A stretch of 64,000 nucleotides of DNA from JAPUEK01 sp963815355 (GTDB taxonomy: Bacteria > Pseudomonadota > Alphaproteobacteria > Rhodobacterales > Rhodobacteraceae): NCBI GenBank assembly GCA_963815355.1, contig CAWFGJ010000013.1, positions 620,001 to 684,000 of the forward strand, written 5' to 3'. The translations under genes and the position numbers were made by a program. The notes under the pieces are model-generated. The model was not told the DNA's origin. It ran no database searches and worked only from the letters and a program-made list of their open reading frames with translations. Below, piece by piece: positions 55,414 through 63,150 of the stretch. The stretch's first letter is position 1. Each line of letters begins with the position of its first letter.

Positions 55414-56922
55414 ATGAACGATCGCCCGAACATCCTGATCCTGATGGTGGATCAATTGACAGGCACCCTGTTTGACGATGGTCCGGCGGCCTTTCTGCAC
55501 ACCCCCAACCTCCGGCGACTGGCGGCGCATTCGGTGCGCTTTGCCAACAGCTACACCGCCTCGCCGCTCTGCGCCCCCGCCCGCGCCGCCTTCATGTCGG
55601 GCGCTTTGCCGCGCCGCACGCGGGTCTATGACAACGCCGCCGAGTTCGCCTCCGACATCCCGACCTATGCCCACCACCTGCGCCGCGCAGGCTATTACAC
55701 CTGCCTGTCGGGCAAGATGCACTTCGTCGGCCCCGACCAGATGCACGGGTTCGAGGACCGCCTGACAACCGACATCTACCCCGCCGATTTCGGCTGGACC
55801 CCCGACTACCGCAAACCCGGCGAGCGCATCGACTGGTGGTATCACAACCTCGGCTCGGTCACCGGGGCGGGGGTGGCCGAAATCACCAACCAACTGGAAT
55901 ATGACGATGACGTCTGCCATCAGGCCGTGCAGAAAATCTACGACCTGTCGCGCGGCCTCGACCCCCGGCCCTGGTGCCTGACGGCGAGCTTCACCCACCC
56001 CCATGACCCCTTCGTCGCGCGCAAGAAATACTGGGACCTGTATGAAGGCGCTCCCGAACTGGAGCCGCCGCGCGCCCTTGCCTATGAAGACATGGACCCC
56101 CATTCCCAACGGCTGATGGACGCTTGCGACTGGCGCGGGCTGAACGTCACCCCCGACCACATCCGCCGCGCCCGCCAAGGCTACTTCGCCAACATCTCCT
56201 ACGTCGATGACAAGATCGGCGAAATCTTCGCCGCGCTTGAGGCATCGCGCCAAGAGGCCGTGGTGATCTTTGTCTCCGACCATGGCGAGATGCTGGGCCG
56301 CAAAGGGCTGTGGTTCAAGATGAACTTCTTCGAAGGCGCCTCCCGCGTGCCCCTGATGATCGCCGCCCCCGACCTGCCCCCGGGCCGCATCGATACGCCC
56401 GTCTCCACCATCGACCTGACGCCGACGCTTTGCGACCTCGCCGGGATATCGATGGACGAGGTGATGCCCTGGACCGACGGGATCAGCCTGCTGCCGCTGG
56501 CCAAGGGCGGCGAACGCACCGCGCCCGTCGCCATGGAATACGCCGCCGAAGGCACGATCACCCCCATGGTCGCCCTGCGTCAGGGCGCATGGAAATACAT
56601 CCACTGCCCCGCCGACCCCGACCAGCTTTACGACCTGAACGCCGACCCGGATGAGGACTTCAACCTCGCCGCCGACCCCCGCGCCGCCGAAATCCTCGCG
56701 CATTTCCAGACCGAAGCCCAAGCCCGCTGGGACATCCCCGCCTATGACGCCGAGGTCCGCCAAAGCCAGGCCCGCCGCTGGGTGGTCTATGAGGCCCTGC
56801 GCAACGGCGCCTACTACCCGTGGGACCACCAGCCCCTGCGCGCCGCCTCCGAACGCTACATGCGCAACCACATGGACCTGAACGTCCTCGAAGAAAGCAA
56901 ACGCTTCCCGCGCGGCGAATGA
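55414..56922 (+). CDS. betC: Choline-sulfatase
   Basis: 502 residues from ATG 55414 with GGAGAG upstream. Type I sulfatase: NILILMVDQL metal site, C53-A-P-A-R57 (SPLCAPARAAFMSG), whose Cys becomes formylglycine, and SDHGEMLG. The length and C-terminal part (AYYPWDHQPLRAASERYMRN) match choline-sulfatase, which releases choline and sulfate from choline-O-sulfate. No signal peptide, as expected for cytosolic BetC. betI, betA and betB are not adjacent, so choline use must continue elsewhere. Confidence 0.88.
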   Translation: MNDRPNILILMVDQLTGTLFDDGPAAFLHTPNLRRLAAHSVRFANSYTASPLCAPARAAFMSGALPRRTRVYDNAAEFASDIPTYAHHLRRAGYYTCLSGKMHFVGPDQMHGFEDRLTTDIYPADFGWTPDYRKPGERIDWWYHNLGSVTGAGVAEITNQLEYDDDVCHQAVQKIYDLSRGLDPRPWCLTASFTHPHDPFVARKKYWDLYEGAPELEPPRALAYEDMDPHSQRLMDACDWRGLNVTPDHIRRARQGYFANISYVDDKIGEIFAALEASRQEAVVIFVSDHGEMLGRKGLWFKMNFFEGASRVPLMIAAPDLPPGRIDTPVSTIDLTPTLCDLAGISMDEVMPWTDGISLLPLAKGGERTAPVAMEYAAEGTITPMVALRQGAWKYIHCPADPDQLYDLNADPDEDFNLAADPRAAEILAHFQTEAQARWDIPAYDAEVRQSQARRWVVYEALRNGAYYPWDHQPLRAASERYMRNHMDLNVLEESKRFPRGE

Positions 56923-56940
56923 CCGCCCCATCCTGCCAAC

Positions 56941-56967
56941 GCTTCCGCAGGCGCCCCCTGCGGAAGC
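56941..56967. terminator. Perfect 10-bp hairpin after betC
   Basis: GCTTCCGCAG and CTGCGGAAGC pair perfectly around a 7-nt loop, 18 bp after the betC stop. No clear T-tract; together with the following repeat it may end transcripts of the convergent betC and GMC genes. Confidence 0.5.
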
Positions 56968-57035
56968 CTCCGGCGGGAGTATTTAAGCCAAGATGAAAGC
57001 ATTTTCTGTCTGAAAATATCCCCCGCGGAGCGTCC
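56967..57035. repeat. Dispersed repeat copy 4 (two half-types facing)
   Basis: The left half CCTCCGGCGGGAGTATTTAA, then GCCAAGATGAAAGC, is of the copy 2 type. The right half ATTTTCTGTCTGAAAATATC then CCCCGCGGAG is of the copy 1 type in inverted orientation. The outer CTCCGGCGGG/CCCCCGCGGAG parts are complementary. It lies between convergent betC and GMC genes. Confidence 0.85.
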
Positions 57036-57132
57036 AACGCCGCCCCCGGGCGCGCCCTTGACCAATTGCCACCCCGCCGGCTGAGGGGCCTCGATGGCCC
57101 CGAAGCCGGCCCCCGCGCCCCGGATCGCCCGG

Positions 57133-58746
57133 TTAGCGCGCGTCCTGCAACACGCGCTCTGCCCCCAGCCAACCCATCAGCATCGACGGCGCGTTGGTGT
57201 TGCCCGCGATCAGGTTCGGGAAGGCGCCGGCGTCGATCACCCGAAGCCCGTCCAGCCCATGCACCCTCAGCCGCGCATCGACCACCGAGGTCGCCGGGTC
57301 CGCCCCCATCCGGGCGGTGCAGGACGGGTGATAGACCGTGCCCGACCGCTGGCGGAAATCGGCGATCAGCGCCTCATCGCCGTCCACCGCCGGGCCGGGA
57401 CGCAGTTCTTCGGCGATCAGCGGGGCCATCGCCGGTTGCGCCGCGATATGGCGCAAGAATTTGACCGCGGCCAGCATCTCGGCCACGTCGTGATCGGTGG
57501 AAAAGGCGTTGGCGGTGATCACCGGATGCGCGAGCGGATCGGCAGAGCCGATGCGGATATGGCCCCGGCTGGTCGGGCGACAGTTCGACAGGCCGATCGA
57601 CAGGCCGGGGAACGGGTCGGGCGTCAGCAGGGGGCGCTCTCCGGCCTTGGGCATCAGGGTCGAGAACGCCTGAAAATACAGCTGCATGTTCGGTCGCGGC
57701 TGGCCCGGATCGGTGCGGAAGAACCCGCCCGCATGGTTGATCGACTTGGCAAGCGGCCCGCCGCCGGTCAGAAAATACTGCATCCCGACGAACAGTTTCC
57801 CCCACCAAGGCCGCAGCAGCCCGTTATAGGTCGGCACCTTCATCCGCCAGGTATAGTTGATGCCCTGATGGTCGCTCAGATGGTCGCCCACATTGGGGTT
57901 GTCCTGCACCACGGGCAGGCCGAGCCCGTGCAGCAACACCCCCGGACCCACCCCCGACAGTTGCAGCAGTTGCGGCGAGTTGATGGCCCCGCCCGACAGG
58001 ATCACCTCGGCATTGCAGCGCATCTGCAGGGTCTGGCCGTCCTTGACATACTCCACCCCCACCGCCCGGCGCCCCTCAAGGATCACGCGGGTCACCTGCG
58101 CCCCGGTCACCACCCGCAGGTTGTCGCGCTTCATTGCCGGACGCAGGAAGGCCCGCGCGGCAGAGTTGCGGCGCGCGCCCTTGATCGTCATCTGATAGGT
58201 GCCGGCCCCCTCCTGCTCGGCCCCGTTGAAATCGCGGTTCTGCGGCAAACCGGCCTGCCCGCAGGCTTTCAGATAATCCTCGACCAGCCAATGCAGGCCC
58301 TTGCGGTTTTCGCTGATGAACAGCGGCCCGCCCTTGCCGCGATAGTCATCGCCGCCGGCCTCGGTGTCTTCCATCGCGCGATAGGCGGCCAGACAGTCGT
58401 CCCAGCCCCAGCCCGGATTGGATGCGCCCCATTCGTCATAATCGGCCCGGTGCCCTCGGATCCACACCATCGCGTTGATCGAGGATGACCCGCCCAGAAT
58501 CTTGCCCCTCGGCCAGTGGTCCTGCTGCCCGGCCAGACCCGGATCGGGCTCGGTCTTGTACAGCCAGTTCACCGCGGGATCGTAGAACAGCTTTCCATAG
58601 CCCAGCGGCAGTTGCACATAGAACCGCCGGTCACTGCCCCCGGCCTCCAGCACCGTCACCCGATGCTTGCCCGAGGCCGTCAGCCGTTCGGCCAACACCG
58701 ACCCGGCAGAGCCAGAGCCCACGATGATGTAATCGGTGTCGTGCAT
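57133..58746 (-). CDS. GMC-family FAD oxidoreductase (choline dehydrogenase-like)
   Basis: 537 residues from ATG 58746; ATG 58761 five codons earlier is possible. FAD motif GSGSAG (10-15), WPRGKILGGSSSINAMVWIRG, GAINSPQLLQLSGVG and the late VYHPSCTARMG and GNTNAPSMLMGW blocks define the family; the His in YHPSC is the usual catalytic base. BetA is a member, but specificity cannot be settled by eye, so no symbol is given. It converges with betC and follows caiD after a 134-bp gap that contains a 23-bp palindrome. Confidence 0.88.
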   Translation of the reverse strand: MHDTDYIIVGSGSAGSVLAERLTASGKHRVTVLEAGGSDRRFYVQLPLGYGKLFYDPAVNWLYKTEPDPGLAGQQDHWPRGKILGGSSSINAMVWIRGHRADYDEWGASNPGWGWDDCLAAYRAMEDTEAGGDDYRGKGGPLFISENRKGLHWLVEDYLKACGQAGLPQNRDFNGAEQEGAGTYQMTIKGARRNSAARAFLRPAMKRDNLRVVTGAQVTRVILEGRRAVGVEYVKDGQTLQMRCNAEVILSGGAINSPQLLQLSGVGPGVLLHGLGLPVVQDNPNVGDHLSDHQGINYTWRMKVPTYNGLLRPWWGKLFVGMQYFLTGGGPLAKSINHAGGFFRTDPGQPRPNMQLYFQAFSTLMPKAGERPLLTPDPFPGLSIGLSNCRPTSRGHIRIGSADPLAHPVITANAFSTDHDVAEMLAAVKFLRHIAAQPAMAPLIAEELRPGPAVDGDEALIADFRQRSGTVYHPSCTARMGADPATSVVDARLRVHGLDGLRVIDAGAFPNLIAGNTNAPSMLMGWLGAERVLQDAR

Positions 58747-58853
58747 CTTCGGGTCTTTCATCCTGCCTGAACGGTGTGGCGGGGCGGGAAGGTCGCAAGA
58801 CCCTCCACCCGGCAGGGCAGATTACGCCGCAAAGACCGGATTTGCCGCGCTTC

Positions 58854-58876
58854 TTTACGACAGAATGTGTCGTAAA
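58854..58876. promoter_or_regulatory. 23-bp palindrome upstream of GMC oxidoreductase
   Basis: TTTACGACA-GAATG-TGTCGTAAA has perfect 9-bp arms. It begins 108 bp before the GMC start codon and ends 4 bp after the caiD stop. The stem is AT-rich with no T-tract on the minus strand, so an operator fits better than a terminator. The binding regulator is unknown. Confidence 0.6.
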
Positions 58877-58880
58877 ACTT

Positions 58881-59675
58881 TTACTTGCCCTTCCAGACGG
58901 GATCACGCTTTTCGGCAAAGGCGCGCGCGCCTTCCAACTGATCCTCCGAGGCATAGAGCCGGTCCACCGTGGGCATCTGCCGCTTGGTGATCCGGTTCAG
59001 CGCGTCTTGGAACCGCATGTTTTCGGCCTCACGCACCACTTCCTTGATCGCGGCATAGACCAGCGGCGGTCCGCTTTCCAACAGCCGCGCCAGATCCCAC
59101 GCCTTGGTCAGCAGGTCTTCAGAGGTGGTGATTTCCTTCACGATCCCCCAGCGGAACGCCTCTTCGGCATCAAACCAGCGGCCGGTCAGCAACAGGTCCA
59201 TCGCAACATGGTAGGGGATGCGCTTGGGCAGCTTGATCGAGGCCGCATCGGCCACCGTTCCGGACCGGATTTCCGGCAGCGCAAAGGTGGCATTGGCCGA
59301 ACACAGGATAAGATCGGCCGAAAGGGCAAGCTCCAGCCCGCCGCCGCAGCAAATCCCCTGCACCGCGGCGATCACCGGCTTGTTGAGGTTCGGCAATTCC
59401 TGCAAGCCGCCAAAACCGCCGACACCGTAATCCCCGTCCACCGCATCGCCCGCAGCGGCGGCTTTCAGATCCCAACCGGGGCAAAAGAACTTTTCCCCCG
59501 CCGCGCGCAGGATGCAGACGCGCAGGCTGTCATCATCGCGGAAATCGCGGAACACCTCGCCCATCACCCGGCTGGTTTTCAGGCTGATCGCATTGGCCTT
59601 CGGGCTGTCGAGGGTCACCTCCAGAATGGCCCCCTCGCGCCGGGTCTTGATCGGGCCTTCGCTGCGCATATCCAT
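58881..59675 (-). CDS. caiD: CaiD-like enoyl-CoA hydratase (crotonobetainyl-CoA hydratase)
   Basis: 264 residues. Crotonase fold. Much of the chain follows CaiD: GAILEVTLDSPKANAI, GEKFFCPGWDLKAAAAGDA, NKPVIAAVQG, FALPEIRSG with the candidate catalytic Glu135, and the C-terminus GARAFAEKRDPVWKGK. CaiD interconverts crotonobetainyl-CoA and carnitinyl-CoA. The oxyanion region is VQGICCGGGLELA. It starts 3 bp after the acyl-CoA synthetase gene. The context with carnitine dehydrogenase supports the substrate. Confidence 0.85.
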   Translation of the reverse strand: MDMRSEGPIKTRREGAILEVTLDSPKANAISLKTSRVMGEVFRDFRDDDSLRVCILRAAGEKFFCPGWDLKAAAAGDAVDGDYGVGGFGGLQELPNLNKPVIAAVQGICCGGGLELALSADLILCSANATFALPEIRSGTVADAASIKLPKRIPYHVAMDLLLTGRWFDAEEAFRWGIVKEITTSEDLLTKAWDLARLLESGPPLVYAAIKEVVREAENMRFQDALNRITKRQMPTVDRLYASEDQLEGARAFAEKRDPVWKGK

Positions 59676-59678
59676 GGA

Positions 59679-61667
59679 TTATCCTTTCCTGACCAAAGCA
59701 TCGACCGCCACCGCGCCAGAGGGGCGCAGCAGGATCGGGTTGATTTCGATTTCTTCCAGCCGGGGGTCATCCAGCATCGCTTGGCCCAACCCCAGCGCCA
59801 CCTGAACCAAAGCGGCCACATCGGCCTTGGGCCGACCCCGGTAGCCGTCCAGCAGGGGCCACAGGCGCAGACGCTGCAAGGCCTCCATGATCTCGGCACC
59901 CGTGGCGGGCAGGATCAGCGTGACGGTATCGGCCAGAAGCTCTGCCGTCACCCCGCCCATGCCAAGGGTCAGGCTGACCCCGTAGACCGGATCGCGGCGC
60001 AGCCCCAGCAGGATTTCCGCCACCGCCCCGGTGACCATTTCTTCCACCAGATAGCCCGTGGCCCCGGCCATTTCGGCCTGACCGTCCAGATCGGTCAAGC
60101 CCAGACGCACCGCCCCCGCCTCGGTCTTGTGGGCAAAGCCCAGACCTTTCAGCGCGAAGGGGGCGGTTAGGCCCTTTGCCGCCGCAGCGACCTCGGCCAG
60201 CGTGGCCCCGGTCACCGCGCGCGGCACCGATACGCCCGCCGCCGCCAGAATGTCCTTGCCCTCAGCCTCGGTCAAAAGCCGGGTCTGCCGTTCGGGCAGC
60301 GGCGCGGCAGGCCGCCAGCCCGCCCGCCCCGGCGCCACCTGCGCGGCACGGATCGCGGCCAAGGCGGTCTCCAACCCCATCAGCGTGACCACGCCCTGAT
60401 CCATCAGACGGATCGCATAGGCCTCGTCGAAATTCTCGGGGAATGAGGCCACCGGAAAGGCCGGGCGCCCGGTGGCCCCCTGCGCGGCCACAATCGCATC
60501 CAGCGCCGGCTGATAGCCCGACGGATCGCAGCGGTCGTTGCGCGGCGGATCAATGATGTAGATCCCCGCGTCATAGCCCGCCAGCATCGTGGTGAAGACA
60601 TCCGTGGTGCGCGGCCCGTCACCCCAGATAAAGGTGTGATAATCCAACGGGTTGGCAATGGTCACAATGGGGCCAAGGATCTCGCCCAGACGCTCGCGCG
60701 TCGCTTGCGACGGGGCGGGAAAATCGATGCCGTAGGGGGCCGCCAGATCGGCCACCAACCCCGCCTCGCCTCCCGAACAGGACAGCGAACAGATCCGGCT
60801 GCCCAAGGCGCCATGCACATGCAGGATCTTCAAGGTCTCAATCAACTCAGCCGGAGAGCTCACCTCCGCCACCCCGATCTGCCGCAGAAACGCGCTGGAC
60901 GCCGCCCCGCCCCCGGCCAGCGACGCGGTGTGCGACGCCGCCGCCGTCCGGCTCAACTCGGTCTTGCCGGACTTGATGCAGACGATCCCCTTGCCCGCCG
61001 CCCGCGCCCGCTCGGCCAGATCGGCAAAGGCCGCGGCATCATCGATGCCCTCGATATACATGCCAATCGCCGTGACCCGGTCATCGGCCAGCAAGGCCCC
61101 GGCCAGATCCGCCAGGCCGACCACCGCCGCATTGCCAAGACAGGCCACATAGGCCACGGGCAAGCCGCGCTTTTGCATCGACATGTTGATGATGATGTTG
61201 GAGGACTGGCTAAGCAGCGCCACCCCCTTATCCACCCGCACGCCGCCATGCTGATCGGGCCAAAGCAGCGCCCCGTCTAGGTAGTTGATAACCCCATAGC
61301 AGTTCGGCCCAAGGATCGGCATGTCACCCGCCGCCGCAACAAGCTGCGCCTGCAACTCCGGCTCGCCGGCTTCGGTCCAGCCCGAGGCAAAGCAGATCGC
61401 CCCGCCCGCCCCCAAAGCCGCCAATTCCGCCACCACCTCCAGCGTCGCAAAGCGGTTGACGCCGATAAAGGTCGCATCCGGCACACCGGGCAGATCGGCA
61501 AGACTTGCATAGGCCTTCAGCCCGCCGATCTCGGCCTTGGTTGGGTGCACGGGCCAAACCGGCCCGTCAAAACCCATCTTGGCACATTGCTCGATCACAT
61601 TCAGCGCCCAACCGGCACCCAGCACGGCAATGGATTTCGGACGCAGCAACCGGTCAAGGGACGTCAT
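59679..61667 (-). CDS. NDP-forming acyl-CoA synthetase (ACD superfamily)
   Basis: 662 residues. CoA-binding Rossmann domain (about 5-130), succinyl-CoA-ligase-like domains with the phospho-acceptor His246 in AASHTASLAGG, and a C-terminal ATP-grasp domain (about 465-662: FALKGLGFAHKTEAGAV, EEMVTGAVAEILLG, EIEINPILL). It makes an acyl-CoA with ATP giving ADP and phosphate, reversibly, unlike the AMP-forming CaiC/BbsG-type ligases. Context suggests a betaine-type acid as substrate. Start ATG 61667 was chosen because upstream in-frame codons come from repeat DNA. Confidence 0.88.
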   Translation of the reverse strand: MTSLDRLLRPKSIAVLGAGWALNVIEQCAKMGFDGPVWPVHPTKAEIGGLKAYASLADLPGVPDATFIGVNRFATLEVVAELAALGAGGAICFASGWTEAGEPELQAQLVAAAGDMPILGPNCYGVINYLDGALLWPDQHGGVRVDKGVALLSQSSNIIINMSMQKRGLPVAYVACLGNAAVVGLADLAGALLADDRVTAIGMYIEGIDDAAAFADLAERARAAGKGIVCIKSGKTELSRTAAASHTASLAGGGAASSAFLRQIGVAEVSSPAELIETLKILHVHGALGSRICSLSCSGGEAGLVADLAAPYGIDFPAPSQATRERLGEILGPIVTIANPLDYHTFIWGDGPRTTDVFTTMLAGYDAGIYIIDPPRNDRCDPSGYQPALDAIVAAQGATGRPAFPVASFPENFDEAYAIRLMDQGVVTLMGLETALAAIRAAQVAPGRAGWRPAAPLPERQTRLLTEAEGKDILAAAGVSVPRAVTGATLAEVAAAAKGLTAPFALKGLGFAHKTEAGAVRLGLTDLDGQAEMAGATGYLVEEMVTGAVAEILLGLRRDPVYGVSLTLGMGGVTAELLADTVTLILPATGAEIMEALQRLRLWPLLDGYRGRPKADVAALVQVALGLGQAMLDDPRLEEIEINPILLRPSGAVAVDALVRKG

Positions 61668-61687
61668 GCCCACCCCCCGCTTTTGCC

Positions 61688-61745
61688 GCCGGCGCCGGGG
61701 GCTGTCTGCCCCCGGACCCCCGAGGATATTTGAGGACAGAAAATA
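61688..61745. repeat. Dispersed repeat copy 5
   Basis: Contains GGGGGCTGTCTGCCCCC then CGAGGATATTTGAGGACAGAAAAT-type core (read in two parts: CCCCCGAGGATATTTG, AGGACAGAAAAT). It lies just upstream of the acyl-CoA synthetase start and matches copy 3 in inverted orientation. Confidence 0.85.
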
Positions 61746-61747
61746 GA

Positions 61748-61857
61748 AGCACCCCGCCCCGGCAACCGGAACGAGGTGCTGTATGGCAATCCGCCATTTC
61801 CTGTCGCGGTCATCGGGGTCCCCCCCTGTACCGCAGACCCAGCCTCGCACGGGGAGG
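61748..61857 (-). ncRNA. Candidate structured RNA with terminator (unknown class)
   Basis: This part of the 315-bp gap 61668-61982 has no gene. On the minus strand four hairpins follow each other: 61857-61843 (CCUCC/GGAGG-type), 61834-61806 (GCGGU/ACCGC with inner GGGG/CCCC), 61797-61783 (AUGGC/GCCAU), and 61780-61748, a 15-bp stem AGCACC...GGUGCU with a 3-nt loop, then UCUAUUUU. The last stem has three G.U pairs that would be C-A mismatches on the plus strand, so the RNA is made from the minus strand. It could be an sRNA or a leader/attenuator of the acyl-CoA synthetase gene. No promoter was recognised. Confidence 0.4.
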
Positions 61858-61888
61858 TTAAGGAAAGGTTTCTGGAACTCTGTTTCTG

Positions 61889-61975
61889 CATTTTCTGTCT
61901 CTAAATATCCCGGGGGGTCCGGGGGGCTGGCCCCCCGGCTTTTTGGGGCGGTCTGGGGGGCTGGCCCCCCGGCCT
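61889..61975. repeat. Dispersed repeat copy 6 with twin G/C hairpins
   Basis: Core GCATTTTCTGTCTCTAAATA then TCCCGGGGGG, followed by GGGGGGCTGGCCCCCC twice (61921-61936 and 61955-61970). The first hairpin is followed on the plus strand by CTTTTT, a good terminator shape for antisense transcription. No gene on the plus strand precedes it. Confidence 0.85.
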
Positions 61976-61982
61976 TGGCCGG

Positions 61983-63146
61983 TTACGCGCCGAGTGGGCG
62001 CAAAAGTTCACGGCTGATGATGTGGCGTTGGATTTCCGAGGTGCCTTCCCAGATCCGTTCCACCCGCGCGTCGCGCCAGATGCGTTCCAGAGGCAATTCC
62101 TCCATCAGGCCCATGCCGCCGTGGATCTGGATCGCCTCATCGGCGATCATGGCCAGCACTTCGGTGGCCTTCAGCTTGGCCATCGACATGTCGGCTTCGG
62201 TCACCGTGCCCTGATCGTATTTCCACGCAGCCTCGCGGGTCAGCAGCTCTGCCGCCTTCAACTCCATCGCCATATCGGCCAGCTTGAAGCTGACGCCCTG
62301 GAACTTGCCGATCAACTGGCCGAACTGTTTGCGCTCGGCCGCATAGGCAATTGCATGGCCCAGCGCGCGTTCCGCCCGGCCAAGGCAGGTCGAGGCCACT
62401 TGCAACCGCGTCGCCCCGAGCCAGGAATTCGCCACCTCGAACCCTTTGTGGACCTCGCCCAGCACTTGCCGTTTGTTCAGGCGGCAATCGTCGAATTCCA
62501 GCACCATGTTGTTATAGCCGCGGTGGCTGACGTTGCGGTAGCCGTCGCGCACGGTGAAGCCCGGCGTGCCCTTGTCGACCAGAAAGGCCGTGATCCGTTT
62601 CTTGCGGCCGCGCGGCGTGTCTTCTTCTCCGGTTGCCATCCAGACAATCGCGAAATCGGCCACATCGGCATGGCTGATGAAATGCTTGGTGCCGTTGAGG
62701 ATGAAATCATCGCCCTCTTCCCGCGCCGAGGCCTTCATCGACCGCAGGTCAGACCCGGACCCCGGTTCGGTCATCGCCTGACAGTCGTGCTTTTCGCCGC
62801 GCACGCAGGGCAACAGATACTGCGCGCGCTGGTCGCCTTCGCAGGCCAGCAGGATGTTCGACGGGCGCGAGACGCAGGTCCAGTGCAGGGCGTAATTGGC
62901 CTTGCCCAGTTCCTTTTCGTACAAAAGCCAGCTGAGCGTATCCAGGCCCGCGCCGCCGACCTCTTCGGGCATGTTTGCCGCGTAAAGCCCGGCCGCGATG
63001 GCCTTGGCGGCGATTTCCTTGCGCAGTTCGGGGCGCAGATGGCCGGTGCGTTCCACCTCGGCCTCATGCGGGTAGAGTTCCTTTTCGACAAAGCCACGGG
63101 TGGCATCGACGATCATCTGCTGTTCTTCGGTCAGTCCGAAATTCAT
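61983..63146 (-). CDS. Acyl-CoA dehydrogenase (probable gamma-butyrobetainyl-CoA dehydrogenase)
   Basis: 387 residues from ATG 63146. FAD-binding blocks DCQAMTEPGSGSDLRSM and FILNGTKHFISHADVADFA, ACAD signature QIHGGMGLMEELPLERIWRD and the catalytic Glu in RIWEGTSEIQRHIISRE. It oxidises an acyl-CoA to the 2-enoyl-CoA and passes electrons to ETF. The neighbours (CaiD-like hydratase and carnitine dehydrogenase fusion) suggest gamma-butyrobetainyl-CoA to crotonobetainyl-CoA; the family itself does not fix the substrate. It starts 4 bp after the dehydrogenase-thioesterase gene. Confidence 0.85.
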   Translation of the reverse strand: MNFGLTEEQQMIVDATRGFVEKELYPHEAEVERTGHLRPELRKEIAAKAIAAGLYAANMPEEVGGAGLDTLSWLLYEKELGKANYALHWTCVSRPSNILLACEGDQRAQYLLPCVRGEKHDCQAMTEPGSGSDLRSMKASAREEGDDFILNGTKHFISHADVADFAIVWMATGEEDTPRGRKKRITAFLVDKGTPGFTVRDGYRNVSHRGYNNMVLEFDDCRLNKRQVLGEVHKGFEVANSWLGATRLQVASTCLGRAERALGHAIAYAAERKQFGQLIGKFQGVSFKLADMAMELKAAELLTREAAWKYDQGTVTEADMSMAKLKATEVLAMIADEAIQIHGGMGLMEELPLERIWRDARVERIWEGTSEIQRHIISRELLRPLGA

Positions 63147-63150
63147 GGTG

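Noticed and set aside
57133..58746. Naming the GMC oxidoreductase betA
   Set aside because: Family motifs are shared by many alcohol dehydrogenases, and betB and betI are not adjacent.
61858..61875. CtrA site (TTAA-N7-TTAACC) before the candidate RNA
   Set aside because: Only the downstream half TTAACC is present; the other half reads GAAA.
61919..61944. Hairpin plus TTTTT as terminator of a plus-strand gene
   Set aside because: No plus-strand gene lies upstream; it is kept only as part of repeat copy 6.
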